Shown here: positions 1 to 9,830 of the stretch, one piece after another
Position numbering within the stretch: position 1 is the first letter of the stretch
How the letters are laid out: every line of letters begins with the position of its first letter
Source of the DNA: Chrysomallon squamiferum
Taxonomy: Eukaryota; Mollusca; Gastropoda; Neomphalida; Peltospiridae
Assembly: GCA_012295275.1 (NCBI GenBank)
Contig: CM022667.1
Location: forward strand, 4,969,708-4,984,707
Length of the DNA: 15,000 nt
Reading direction: 5' to 3'
Position numbers and translations under genes: made by a program
The notes under the pieces: generated by a model
The model's input: only the letters and a program-made list of their open reading frames with translations
The model's database searches: none
What the model was told of the DNA's origin: nothing

Positions 1-763
1 TTGGTTTTTGTGCGGACACAAAGCAGACATTTCATGAAGCCTCTTGAAGAACTTCTTCCAGATGTTTGTGTACGATCTCTCGTCTGCCGAATTGTCGTGT
101 TGTTTGTTAACGGAAAGAAAACGAAAAGACTTTGGTTCTGTCGTACGTGTTGAAATTTCTCTCGTGGACATCAGCATTTCCCGTTCTAGAGTTAACGCCA
201 GAGTGGTTTAATCTAATTTATATTATTTTATAGGAGCTTTTGATCATACAATAATAAACAAATATCGCCAATACTGTATTTAAAAAATTTTTTTTTATAT
301 ATTTTTAAATAGGTCTATAAACTGTTCTAAGCTTTCTTAAATAAATAAATAAACAGACAGACACACATACAGTCGGACAGACGGATAGATATGTAGATAA
401 GATTGCTTTAACTGAACTAAACGAATATTTCATATAAACCAGACTATGCTGATAATAAAGTGAGGCAATGATTTCCTGACAGTTTACTGATGTTGCTATT
501 TCTTCCTCGTGTGCTGATGTTTTTATGTGATGCAGAGAAACGAGAAAGAAAAGAAAATGTGTTAAACTGACAGGCGCGTCACCTGTCTTCTCCAGTTTTT
601 TACTTTTTTTCTGAGCACCAGTGTAAAAAATCAAAGATGTTTATTTTTAGTATGTTCTTTATTTAACTTTTTCTTTTGTTTTTGTGTGTTCAATCGTGTT
701 TTATTTTTTATTTTTATTTTTTCGTAACGATGCGTTGTCAGTGCTGGTTTGTACCTTTATTTT
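1..763. other. AT-rich non-coding stretch at the window edge
   Basis: No gene is recognisable. Frame +1 is open from the window edge to a TGA at 151-153, about 50 codons with an ATG at 34, but it shows no motif and is too short to call. It could be the tail of an exon cut by the window edge. A 6-bp perfect hairpin (TTTGTG/CACAAA, loop CGGA) lies at 8-23. The remainder is T- and A-rich with homopolymer runs near 285-310 and 690-720. Confidence 0.5.
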
Positions 764-955
764 CTTTCTTTTCCTTCTTTTAACTTGTTTAAGAATAAAT
801 AGAAAAAAAAAAAAACATTTCTGTTTAAGGCGTAAGAAAAACAAGTTTTCGAATTTTTTTTACCCGTTTTGTTATACTCGTGACAATGCTTTATGATCAA
901 CAAAGCATGATTTCAACAAAAATATTTAGCATATTTTTATATATCTATGTACGTA
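764..955 (+). repeat. Dispersed repeat, left copy of an inverted pair
   Basis: This stretch matches the reverse complement of 14,345-14,535 nearly base for base, with small indels in A and T runs. Shared words include TTCTTTTCCTTCTTTTAAC, AAGAATAAATAGAA, CATTTCTGTTTAAGGCGTAA, GTTATACTCGTGA, TGCTTTATGATCAACAAAGC and AATATTTAGCATATTTTTAT. Both copies then run into TATG/GTAT-type tetranucleotide repeats. There is no coding capacity. It is a copy of a dispersed, family-unassigned element; an internal short hairpin is conserved in both copies. The match stops abruptly at 764. Confidence 0.85.
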
Positions 956-1019
956 CGTATGTATGTATATATGTATATGTTTGTATGTTTGTATATATGT
1001 GTGTTTGTATATGTATGTA

Positions 1020-1084
<65 letters not shown>
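956..1084. repeat. Compound microsatellite (TATG)n then (GT)28
   Basis: Irregular GTAT/TATG tetranucleotides from about 950 grade into an uninterrupted (GT)n run at 1029-1084. The GT tract directly follows the dispersed repeat copy, a common arrangement for the 3' end of a retroposed element. Confidence 0.95.
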
Positions 1085-1086
<2 letters not shown>

Positions 1087-1962
1087 CAAGACAGGATGAG
1101 ATAAATAAAAATTACGACGTCTTTCTAAAAGGCATCACGTGACTGACACATATTCACTTGAAATTCATCTACGGTTATAAATATTCCGCAAGTCTTTCTG
1201 GCATATTAAATCACTCACATTTAAATGCATCTAAAAACTATCGCTGCGGGGTGTTTCAAAGTAATTGTGAGTATAAAAGCACTTTATGACATGAATAAAT
1301 TATCTTTCAGCCTTTGCTAGGCTAAGTGATGACTATAATACACGCACATATATCAGAAGCTTTCAAAGATCATTTAACTGTATGAAACAGATTCGTCTGG
1401 CTGGTTCTGGTTTCATATATATATATATATATATATATTAGAAACGTTTTAGGCAAAGTGGTATTTCAGTGAAAAGTCACGTATTGTAACAAAAAAACCC
1501 AGTGTTAATGATTACTGGACTTCGGATATAATAAACCTGTATTATACACACGCATACAAACACACATGAACACACACGCATACAAACACACGAACATGCA
1601 TGGGATAGATGACAGGCAGAAAAACTTTATGTCACAAATTAAATTGTTTTCATTTACAAGCAGTTTTTCTTCTTTCTTCTTCTTCCCTTCATTTTTAAAA
1701 AGCGGGTAAAATTCTAAAGTTACCTACTTTGATGCATACATACATACACACACACACAAACTCACACACACACACAAACATACACACTTTTAATATAAAA
1801 ACTAGAACTTACAGCATTTTAAAAAATAATTTCTTCTGTTATTTACATTATGCAGGCGGAAAACAGAAATTTACATAAATAATAAATAATTCAGTAAACT
1901 GAATCTTTCAAAATGTGTAACGCAATAACGAAGCAATTAGTAAATTCTGCTAAAATAGTCAA

Positions 1963-1970
<8 letters not shown>
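1085..1970. other. AT-rich non-coding stretch with short simple repeats
   Basis: No open frame of interest. It contains an imperfect inverted repeat at 1381-1417 (TATGAAAC-AGA against TCTGGTTTCATA) running into the (AT)n tract at 1414-1438. Two CA-rich cryptic repeats lie at about 1545-1600 and 1735-1790. Confidence 0.6.
1414..1438. repeat. (AT)n microsatellite
   Basis: About 12 uninterrupted AT units directly abutting the right arm of a short hairpin. Confidence 0.9.
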
Positions 1971-1993
<23 letters not shown>

Positions 1994-2006
1994 GGAAAAG
2001 AAAGAA

Positions 2007-2049
<43 letters not shown>

Positions 2050-2050
2050 A
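1970..2050. repeat. Poly(A) tract followed by (AAAT)n
   Basis: A run of over 20 A residues, a short AAGG-type interruption, then about eleven AAAT units ending near 2050. This could be the tail of a decayed retroelement, but no body of such an element is recognisable to its left. Confidence 0.9.
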
Positions 2051-2625
2051 GAGTAAACCAAATAAAAAATTCAAAAAGTTATTGAAATCAAAATAAAGAG
2101 AAAGACAAATCAAATGAGAAATATATCGGTGGGAGATTGTAACAGTAAACTTCACGTTCACACGTTTAACGGTTCAACAAACGATTTCAGTGGCAAAGCT
2201 GTTAGAAACGTAATTTCAAATAGAAAAATAAATAAAAGCAAGAAAGCGAGGAAGAAAATTAAGAAAAGGAAAGTTACAAAATTTAGTTTTAATTCGTTTA
2301 ACACGTGCGCGACGGCAACAACTGCAGCAGACGTCAATTAAAATGTAACCACCTGCAGAAAGCGAGTCTGAGCCGCGTCACTGGAGTGTAGAGTTCTGGG
2401 AGTTAACAACGCAAGCGATATCGCAGTCACTACCTGGGTGGGGGAGGCACTTGATACTGGTGATAGATTTATACGAGGAGTGAGAGAAATAGGTTGTACG
2501 TTCACGGTGCACATGCACTATTTGTTAAGATCTGACTGGGTTTTTTTTGTACCCGTATTATATACCAAAAAAAAAAAAAGATTAGTGCAGTACTTTATAT
2601 GAATGATGTAAAATAAATTTGGTAT

Positions 2626-2628
<3 letters not shown>
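2051..2628. other. Non-coding stretch, moderately GC-richer at 2300-2520
   Basis: A lysine- and asparagine-rich open frame over 2114-2341 has only composition-driven codons and no family resemblance. A patch at about 2300-2520 has more CpG than its surroundings and contains GTGCACATGCAC. A poly(A) run lies at 2568-2579. No gene is called. Confidence 0.5.

Positions 2629-2717
<89 letters not shown>
2629..2717. repeat. (TC)44 microsatellite
   Basis: About 88 bp of perfect TC/GA. Reading frames across it (Ser-Leu or Arg-Glu dipeptides) are artefacts of the repeat. Confidence 0.98.
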
Positions 2718-2721
<4 letters not shown>

Positions 2722-3152
2722 GTTTCTTTTTCTCGTTCGGGGTTGGACTGCCCCTGATTATAAAAAAACAACAACAACAAAACAAGATTAAGCAACGTGT
2801 AACACTGTACATTAACCAATTAGTCTAGTGCGTGTACAGAATGTATTATGTTCGCGTGTTTGTGTGTTGCGGTCGCTTTGTCAAGTATATGACACCTCTA
2901 CAATCCAATAACAAAAACTGTCAATGGTTATCACGTATTCTTACGTTCAGCTACTTGTATCTGATTAAAGATCATTAAAATACCACACCCATTGTTAGTA
3001 TTCTCATTTACAAATGTATTATTGTATGTGTGTGTCTGTGCGAGTATGAGTGTTTACATGTTCTTGGCGTCAGATTCCAATAAATCGTTTTCGTACCTTT
3101 CAGCCATTTTCGATTTACATCATACGGTTGAACAAATGATTAAGATGTTGGG
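2718..3152. other. Non-coding stretch, nothing recognised
   Basis: AT-rich with a short (AAC)n run near 2768-2780 and TG-rich segments at 2855-2870 and 3025-3050. No coding signal. Confidence 0.5.

Positions 3153-3191
<39 letters not shown>
3153..3191. repeat. Poly(A) tract, 39 bp
   Basis: An uninterrupted run of 39 A residues preceded by GTTGGG. It may be a retroposon tail, but no processed pseudogene or retroelement body could be identified upstream. Confidence 0.95.
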
Positions 3192-3193
<2 letters not shown>

Positions 3194-3590
3194 TTCTATC
3201 ACTGTAAATAAGTACCGTGACGACAAAAGACCAACTTATTTAAGAAATAATTCCACACAGTTGGAGACGCGTTCAAAGATAAAATTCTCTGCGATTATGA
3301 AACAAGCAAATATCGAAAAGGCTTAGCTGCTTGTATAGATTACGGGCAGATATCTGGACGCCCGTACACGAGGGTACATTCCTGGCGTGACACGAGTGCT
3401 GCGTAGTCCACGGTTTGGTGACGAACGAGGCTACGTGTAAGACGTTAAGCAAGGAGACAACGAGTCTAAGTCGGTGAGCCTGCTAAGTCGGGCAGAAGTA
3501 ATTAGTTTGATGCACGACTTACGGATTGTTTCACTCCGCCTGTCTTCCAGCTATTTAGTCGCTGCTCTTTCGTCGGATGAAGGGTTAATC
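3192..3590. other. Non-coding stretch left of the minisatellite
   Basis: Mixed composition, CpG-containing (for example 3355-3480), with no motif-bearing open frame. It ends in a region that grades into a degenerate first unit of the 45-47 bp array. Confidence 0.5.
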
Positions 3591-4013
3591 CGCGGTACAA
3601 GCTCCCCGTTAATTTTAAACAGTTACGTAAAGAGCCGAGGTACTAACTCCCCGTTAATTTTAAACAGTTTACGTAAAGAGCCGAGGTACTAGCTCCACGT
3701 TAATTTTAAACATTTACGTAAAGAGCCGAGGTACTAACTCCCCGTTAATTTTAAACAGTTATACGTAAAGAGCCGAGGTACTAGCTCCACGTTAATTTTA
3801 AACATTTACGTAAAGAGCCGAGGTACTAACTCCCCGTTAATTTTAAACAGTTATACGTAAAGAGCCGAGGTACTAACTCCCCGTTAATTTTAAACAGTTA
3901 TACGTAAAGAGCCGAGGTACTAACTCCCCGTTAATTTTAAACAGTTATACGTAAAGAGCCGAGGTACTAGCTCCCCGTTAATTTTAAACAGTTTACGTAA
4001 AGAGCCGAGGTAG
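3591..4013 (+). repeat. 45-47 bp minisatellite array, about nine units
   Basis: Tandem units begin TAAAGAGCCGAGGTACTA and end TTAATTTTAAACAGTTATACG. Unit starts are 3628, 3674, 3719, 3766, 3811, 3858, 3905, 3952 and a partial at 3998, preceded by a degenerate half unit from 3591. Lengths are 46, 45, 47, 45, 47, 47, 47 and 46 bp. The 45-bp type differs consistently (AGCTCCACG and ACATTTACG) and alternates with the 47-bp type, so 3674-3765 and 3766-3857 form a duplicated 92-bp dimer. Every unit carries TACG followed by TAAAG at its junction. Non-coding: frames contain TAA stops in most phases. Confidence 0.97.
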
Positions 4014-4093
4014 GAGGTATGTAAAAGGATGACGGAAGACGGGAACAAACAATGGTAGAATGACTTGTGAACGGAAGGAAAGACAGATGGAAG

Positions 4094-4213
4094 TAATGAA
4101 AGAGGGATGAAAGGAAAAAGGCAGTTTGAATGAAAGAAAGATGAAAGGAACAAAGGACAAATCGAATGAAAGAAGGATGAAAGGAGCGAAGAACTGAGTG
4201 AATGAAAGATAAT
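4094..4213 (+). repeat. Purine-rich ~36 bp minisatellite, three to four units
   Basis: Units start at 4094 (34 bp), 4128 (36 bp), 4164 (36 bp) and 4200 (partial). They share GAATGAAAGA, a GATGAAAGGA core and a variable tail. A weaker GGAAGGAAAGACAGATGGAAG segment at 4072-4093 may be an older unit. The strand is almost pure A/G. It begins about 80 bp after the 45-47 bp array ends. Confidence 0.85.
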
Positions 4214-4360
4214 TAAGGAAAACGTTTATCTGAACAAACTGTCTCGTTGTAATGAATTATTAGACTCAGGGCTCTGATTAGACTTGTAATTCATTCCTAA
4301 TTTACTGTGTACACAGATGTTGCTAAACAGTTTAATAAATCAGTCTTTCTCTTGTAACTG

Positions 4361-4495
<135 letters not shown>

Positions 4496-5255
4496 TCATT
4501 TTTATCGTCAGCAACATTCTTGTCGGGCTAAGTTATGTTCTTAAGACTTCGCAAATGCAAATAAAATAATAATTTGTTACAATTTATTTCAAATCAAAAG
4601 CTCAGGAAATTTAGAACGATCACATAATTTCTGCTTTTGTCTGACATGTTTTCTTTCACAATATGTCTCAGATTTTCGTATGCCTGCTAAACTCACTATG
4701 AAAAATACAGGAATGACTTGAATAAAGAGAATGTAATTAGTTTGTTGAAACTTTTGGAATTCTTTATGGTGAAGACAGTTAATGCCGATGTATGACGATG
4801 TTCGCCGATGTTTACCGATGTGTAACGAGATCTCTTCGTGCCAGGGAATTTCATTATCAATGAACATCTCTTCAAATATGTAAACAAGAGTAGCTGTAAT
4901 GTCGGCGCTTTTAAAATCGATTTGGTTGTAAACAGCAGGAAATTCTCAACAACTGTTTTCATTATCACGTGAATGTGCGGCTGAAATCTAATCAAAATTC
5001 CTCTTTAACCCATTTCCCTGTTTGAAGAAGTGATTCTCAAAATCCTGCACGGGCGACACCGGAAACATTTAGCAGTACTTGTACTTAAAACTAAAAGTAA
5101 TTGACTTAATACTCAGCCAGCTGTTAAAACTTTATATATACGTTATCCCTGTCTTCTTTAAGTTTTTATTTAAAAAATAAATATAGCAAGCATTTAGCTT
5201 CTAGAAAGGTGATGAAGCTTTGAGGGGAAGAGAGAGGGAGAGACGGGATAAAGAT
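4496..5255. other. Non-coding stretch, AT-rich
   Basis: Open frames on the minus strand between 4589 and 4995 have no recognisable domain and overlap the decamer repeat. A cryptic AG-rich segment begins near 5224. A CACGTG E-box occurs at about 4977. No gene is called. Confidence 0.5.
4784..4823 (+). repeat. 10-bp tandem repeat, four units
   Basis: Four adjoining decamers of the form (G/A)(C/A)CGATGTNN spaced exactly 10 bp apart. The CGATGT core is kept in all four while the remaining positions vary, so it is an old or diverged short tandem repeat. Confidence 0.85.
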
Positions 5256-5272
5256 AGAGAGAGAGAGAGAGA
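5256..5272. repeat. Short (AG)n tract
   Basis: About eight AG units inside a wider purine-rich segment (5224-5280). Confidence 0.85.
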
Positions 5273-5275
5273 CAG

Positions 5276-6259
5276 AGAAACTGAGCATTTATATGTGTAA
5301 ATGAAAATAAATGTCGTTGTATCGCTGTAGCGGTTTAGATATCAGTTCTTGCATTTTTAATACAGAAATCGTTTTTTTAAATCATTATTTGCATGATGGT
5401 CCACAAGTCCAGAATAAACGAAAATAAAAAAAAAATAAATAAAATACTACTAATAAAAAAAGAATAATAAAAAAAAAAGAGTATAAATAAAAAAGAATAG
5501 CAATGTCTGTAATTATTGCGAAATGATTTTGATCGTATCTTTGATCGTATCTTTGATCATACCACTAATTAGAAGGTTTGAGACTGCTGCATTGTCTTGC
5601 TTCTCTAACGTAATCCTCTAGCGCATTAACAAACCGCTGTGTTTATTACTCTCGCATTGTGTGGACGGAGAAAGACATGCTTCAGAAACATCTCCCTTCA
5701 ACACCGCGCTCATTAATACTTTCCCACCAAATCCTCTACTTCTTTTCAAAAGTTTGTTTCAAATCCATTTTAAATCCCTCGGCTCGCATGTTGTATATTT
5801 GATTTCAAGCGCGCAGTTCTTAATCCGTAACGTGATACCTGTCAACGAGGGGAGAGAAAAAAAAAAAAAAAAAAAGTAGAAAAAAAATCATATTTACTGC
5901 GGCTAATTCGTTTCGCATTACAACGGCAACGGCTTTTGTGTATTGGATGGCCTGGACGGGATTTCGACGACGACGATGATGTGTGTGTACCTGTATTAAT
6001 AAACACAATCCGGTGTATAATGGGTCCGCCGTGCGGGCGTGTTGCGGGTACAGGTATAAATGTGACAAAAAGACGTACGTCACAAGAGCTTAACGAGAGG
6101 CAGAGCTTGTCTCGTTTGAAACGTGTCGCTTCTCCGGCTAAGTTTTCCTGTCAGTGGAGTAAAACGCTGGGTAATTAATTCTTTTCACAGCCGCTGAAAG
6201 ACGATACAGCAAACACTGCCAGTGTACTCAATGCGTATTTTCATATACAGTGTGTATCC

Positions 6260-6263
<4 letters not shown>
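5276..6263. other. AT-rich non-coding stretch
   Basis: Contains A-rich degenerate AAAT/AAT sequence at 5415-5490, a short 12-bp tandem repeat, and a poly(A) tract at about 5858-5875. The segment 5940-6170 is more GC-rich with a short GAC/GAT run (CGACGACGACGATGATG), but neither strand encodes a recognisable protein. Confidence 0.5.
5528..5563 (+). repeat. 12-bp tandem repeat, three units
   Basis: TTTGATCGTATC twice exactly, then TTTGATCATACC with two differences. Confidence 0.9.

Positions 6264-6295
<32 letters not shown>
6264..6295. repeat. (GT)n microsatellite
   Basis: About 15 uninterrupted GT units. Confidence 0.95.
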
Positions 6296-6298
<3 letters not shown>

Positions 6299-6983
6299 TA
6301 CAATTAATATTGTGCATGCCGTGGGTGCATATCTGGGTATATGTTTACTTGTGTACATAACCAGGCGTGCACGATTATGTGTGCATGTTTAGTAGATACG
6401 TCTACTTTGAGTAACAGGTTTTTGTACGCTAAGTAGCTGGATGATGGTAATTTTGTCCTTAAACAAAACTTGATGGATTCTGTACTTAGGTATCACATGA
6501 CTGTTTCTCCACTCCTACTTGTGTTTGGTTGCATACATATGAACATTTATCATGTATAATAACTAATGCACATAGAAGTATTAATAATCAACCTAAAAAA
6601 CCCTAAGGTTTTTTTTTTTTTGTTTTTCTTACTGAAAGCAGTGTGGTTTTGTTTTTGTAAATAAATGGACTTAGATTACTGTTGTCAGTGCCTTGTATAA
6701 TAAGACAAACTTGTGAGTGTAAACCATTTTACATTCTCGTGATAAACGCGTGTTTGGAATTTTCACGTTACCAGGCTTATTTATTACAAACTAGATCCAT
6801 AACTTGACGATTATTTAACAGTGTCAGTGTGAAATTTAACAAGAATTTGTCATCATCGTTACAACGTCATTGTGATCGTCATCATCCATCGTAAACATCT
6901 TCATCATCTTCATCTTCTGTTCCTCTGTCAGTCTTTTATTTTTGTTATTGTCGTTGTTCCTATCGCTCATTTTGTTGTGTTGT
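6296..6983. other. Non-coding stretch, nothing recognised
   Basis: TG-rich near 6330-6400, with a T run at 6609-6620 and cryptic CATCAT/TTCATC repeats at 6850-6925. No coding or RNA signal. Confidence 0.5.
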
Positions 6984-7032
<49 letters not shown>

Positions 7033-7132
7033 GCTACTACTACTGTTATTTATTATATTTATTATTATTAGTACTATTATTATTATTGTTATTATTATTA
7101 TTACTATTATTATTATTATTATTATTATCTTG
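6984..7132. repeat. Compound trinucleotide microsatellite (ACT)n then (ATT)n
   Basis: About 20 ACT units with one G interruption to about 7044, then interrupted TTA/ATT units to about 7130. Poly-Leu, poly-Tyr and poly-Ile reading frames here are artefacts. Confidence 0.95.
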
Positions 7133-7414
7133 TTGTTGACGTCGTTTCTTTATGTTTCAACATATTTCTCTGTCTAAAACATTCTTCTCTTTTCTTTTCT
7201 GCTTCTGCCAGCTACTTTATTGTCAGTTTTATAGTACACCGTGAATTCAATGCTGACAAAAAAAAAAGTATATATTCAAAAAAACTATTCTATTTCATAT
7301 CCCCCATATCTTTATAAATTGTCCTTTAATTGAGCCCGCGTTATCTCCGAGTCAGTAAAAATCATAGATTTGGGCGCCCATCACTGGTCAGTGTTTTGTT
7401 TGGATTGTATGGCT

Positions 7415-7422
7415 TGACGTCA
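7415..7422. promoter_or_regulatory. Consensus cAMP-response element (TGACGTCA)
   Basis: A perfect TGACGTCA inside the 10-bp palindrome TTGACGTCAA (7414-7423). The motif is the known CREB/ATF binding consensus, but an 8-mer can occur by chance and no promoter is assigned here, so function is only a possibility. Confidence 0.25.
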
Positions 7423-7673
7423 AAACAAATACCGCACGACAAAAGGAGAAAATTCTGCTACCAAGTTGTAAAGAGTCGGAAAAAAAAAAAAGCAGTAGTA
7501 GTCTTGCTTCGTCGAGTTGTTTCCACTCCATTGTTTGGTCGCAGGACCTCCAGCAACGCCACCTACCGGCAAAAGCCAGGACTGACGCGAGAATGTGAGC
7601 AGCGCGTTGAGTGTGTTTACAAACGTCTGGATTCCGGCCGACTTCATTTCATGGGTTAATGAACAGCGTGCAG

Positions 7674-7685
7674 CTTTGATCAAAG
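7674..7685. promoter_or_regulatory. 12-bp palindrome of two opposed TCF/LEF-like motifs
   Basis: CTTTGATCAAAG is a perfect palindrome that reads CTTTGATC on both strands, the known TCF/LEF (Wnt response) core. It sits in the CpG-richer patch. No linked gene start is visible. Confidence 0.25.
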
Positions 7686-7875
7686 AGCGTCTCTTTGGTG
7701 GCGCTCAGAGCCACGGTTGTCGCCCGTCATCTTTCAACATCGGCGGCGGTAACGAGGTTTGACAGCAGCGACTTCACCGCGTAAAGCCAGCATAAAAAAA
7801 ACAGATTTAAGTGACTAGAGGAGAAGTGAAAGTGTTTAGGTGATTATCATCGCTAAACAGAATCGGTTTGCACGC

Positions 7876-8104
7876 TTACACACATATACAAGTACTCACG
7901 CAAACATATACAACACACACACACATACACACACATACTCACACACACACATTCTCTCACACACTCACAAATACTCACACACACACACTCACACATACAC
8001 ACACATTCTCTCACACACTCTCTCATACACATATAAACACTCTCTGACACACACACATTCTCTCTCTCACACACACACACACACAACACATACACAGACA
8101 CAAA
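7876..8104. repeat. Degenerate CA-rich cryptic repeat with CTCT interruptions
   Basis: Over 200 bp of ACACAC interspersed with ATACAC, TCTCTCACAC and CACTCACA words. There is no regular higher-order period, so it is an aged compound microsatellite. His-Thr and Val-Cys frames are artefacts. Confidence 0.9.
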
Positions 8105-8664
8105 GACACACTGTCAGAGTAAAGCTAAAAGAAATACAAAAGGCAATGGCTTCCGGGGTCCGTGCATTTCTAAGGAACCTTAACTTTTAAAATAAATTCA
8201 TTAACGTCTCTGAAAAACTCATTACTTTAAATCTCAATAACATGTTAAATACAGCATTCAGTAACTTAACCAAACATGTCAACCGACATTTGCAAAAAGA
8301 AGATTGATTCTTTATCTGTCTGCTGACTGGAGTATCTCTCATCAGTGCTTTGCTTCCGTACCCTGACAAAGAACCCGGCACTCGAAGTGAGTTCCTCACA
8401 TTTTCACAAACACTGGAATTGTCGATGATTTATTTAACACGAGGCGTGGTTTTTAATTTTCTTTTTTTTTTACGCAACGTTATTTCGTCACGCCACACAA
8501 CCGCGACATTGTGAGGACGGAGCTAGGTTACCGCAGATTGCGTGTGTCGTTGACGTAACACAGACGATGTCGTGACGGCGACGTCTGATTTATTACAAAT
8601 GCCACTTTATCTGCACACCACAGAATGCCGACACCCAAAATTCAGTGAATTAGTCATAGTTTGT
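8105..8664. other. Non-coding stretch, CpG-richer at 8480-8590
   Basis: AT-rich to about 8460, then a short CpG-rich segment containing TGACGTAAC and GGCGACGTC. No recognisable coding frame. Confidence 0.5.
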
Positions 8665-8746
8665 TTATTTATTATTGTTATTATTATTGTTATTGTTATT
8701 ATTATTATTATTAGTAGTAGTAGTAGTTGTAGTTGTAGTAGTAGTA
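8665..8746. repeat. Compound (ATT)n/(AGT)n microsatellite
   Basis: Interrupted ATT units to about 8712, then TAG/GTA units with TTG interruptions. Confidence 0.92.
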
Positions 8747-8846
8747 TGTCAGATTTGAAGCTTATGATGAAAAAGAAGAACTACAAGACAAAACTGCTTT
8801 GACATTTGTAATATAGATCGAAATTCAAGTTTAAAAAAACATGAAA

Positions 8847-8884
8847 ACACACACACACACACACTCTCTCTCTCTCTCTCTCTT

Positions 8885-8957
<73 letters not shown>

Positions 8958-8967
8958 CACACACACA
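8847..8967. repeat. Compound microsatellite (AC)9-(TC)n-(CA)n
   Basis: AC units at 8847-8864, TC units at 8865-8954 with one TTTCCC interruption near 8883-8887, then CA units to 8967. Confidence 0.97.
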
Positions 8968-9002
8968 TATGGGTAATAGTTGTCATAATCATAATCGCAT
9001 AA

Positions 9003-9049
9003 GTAGTGGTAGTAGTAATGTATTATTATTATTATTATTATTATTATTA
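9003..9049. repeat. (AGT)n then (ATT)n microsatellite
   Basis: Four AGT-type units followed by about nine ATT units. Confidence 0.92.
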
Positions 9050-9552
9050 CAACAGTATGTAAGCATATATAATCGCATTCGCTACAAACGTGTGACAGTT
9101 TCAATCACGCCTCCAGCGCACACAGTTTAAACCGAGTTCTTTGTTACGACTGTCAATCGTTTGTGTTTGCACTCGGCTGTAACTCCGTCTCCGACTGCAT
9201 GCAGAAACACAACATCGATCACAAACATTTAAGATGTTCTGTCATGTTTCCCGAGGTCGCCTAATAGCGACGTCTGACACGTCGGCGCGACTGACCTCTG
9301 GCTGTACTCGAGTGCATCCTCGTCCAGCCATTGTTCCCAGCGACGTTGTCGACGTTGATGAAGGACCACACGGCGGACGTGTGCCACGCCCAGTTCTCAG
9401 TGCAGCTCGCGGATACTTTACACGGAGTTGATTTGTGTGTTTTAATTTGACACGTGTCAGTAGACTGGGTCTGGGTTTTTCAGTCCAGCTTGGAATTATT
9501 GAATTTAATCTTTCAACCCATACGCTGCAGGCCAATGAGTCAGATATGCAGA

Positions 9553-9556
<4 letters not shown>
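9050..9556. other. Non-coding stretch with CpG-richer patch
   Basis: At 9230-9430 the sequence is GC- and CpG-rich and open in more than one frame on both strands, including one starting at an ATG at 9358. None shows a domain or a convincing pair of splice sites. It may be a regulatory patch or an unrecognised small exon. Confidence 0.45.
9448..9459. promoter_or_regulatory. 12-bp palindrome containing a CACGTG E-box
   Basis: TGACACGTGTCA is a perfect palindrome around CACGTG, the bHLH core, beside the CpG-richer patch. Binding is possible but not shown. Confidence 0.25.

Positions 9557-9637
<81 letters not shown>
9557..9637. repeat. (AC)40 microsatellite
   Basis: About 81 bp of uninterrupted AC/GT. 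Confidence 0.98.
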
Positions 9638-9640
<3 letters not shown>

Positions 9641-9644
9641 CAGT

Positions 9645-9715
9645 AGTGGGTCTATATTTTGTAGGACCCCTGAAGCTTGAGGGTTATGGTGATAACCACT
9701 GTTTTCTTCTTCTGT
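9645..9715 (-). repeat. Possible decayed tRNA-derived SINE head
   Basis: Read on the minus strand, 9691-9701 gives CAGTGGTTATC, one base off the A box of eukaryotic tRNA-Val, followed by AC and a short arm resembling the rest of that tRNA (AGGGGTCC near the variable region). No convincing B box remains where GGTTCGA would be expected. The segment also contains a perfect 6-bp hairpin (GGTTAT/ATAACC). This could be chance. Confidence 0.3.
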
Positions 9716-9830
9716 GGCAATGTTCCATGGCAGGTTTTAAAAATTTATCTAAATCTCACATTGTGATTAAAATGTTTGAAGAAATGGTTGATTAAAATCT
9801 CTTCTGGGGCCTCTCCTCGATTAGTGGCAC

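Larger units (their letters stand above)
7133..7875. other. Non-coding stretch with a CpG-richer patch
   Basis: The first half is AT-rich. At about 7490-7790 the sequence is richer in GC and CpG than its surroundings and is open in several frames on both strands, but no frame has recognisable domains. It could be an unrecognised exon, a 5' UTR or a regulatory patch. A poly(A) run lies at 7480-7491. Confidence 0.45.

Noticed and set aside
1-153. Open frame running off the left edge (about 50 codons)
   Set aside because: No recognisable motif, short, and only one frame; not enough to call a partial gene.
880-1104. Val-Cys/Tyr-rich open frame
   Set aside because: Produced entirely by the GT and TATG repeats.
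2582-2828. Arg-Glu and Ser-Leu dipeptide frames on both strands
   Set aside because: Artefacts of the (TC)44 microsatellite; open in several frames because the repeat contains no stop codon.
3591-4013. Possible CRISPR array
   Set aside because: The whole 45-47 bp unit repeats with no unique spacers, and the context is eukaryotic; it is a minisatellite.
7330-7683. Overlapping open frames on both strands, about 90-110 codons
   Set aside because: They run through a poly(A) tract, show no domain, and are open on both strands, which fits base composition better than coding.
9358-9450. Short ATG-initiated frame in the CpG-richer patch as a possible first exon
   Set aside because: No consensus donor in a phase compatible with the exon at 10,995, and no signal-peptide character; kept only as a possible regulatory patch.
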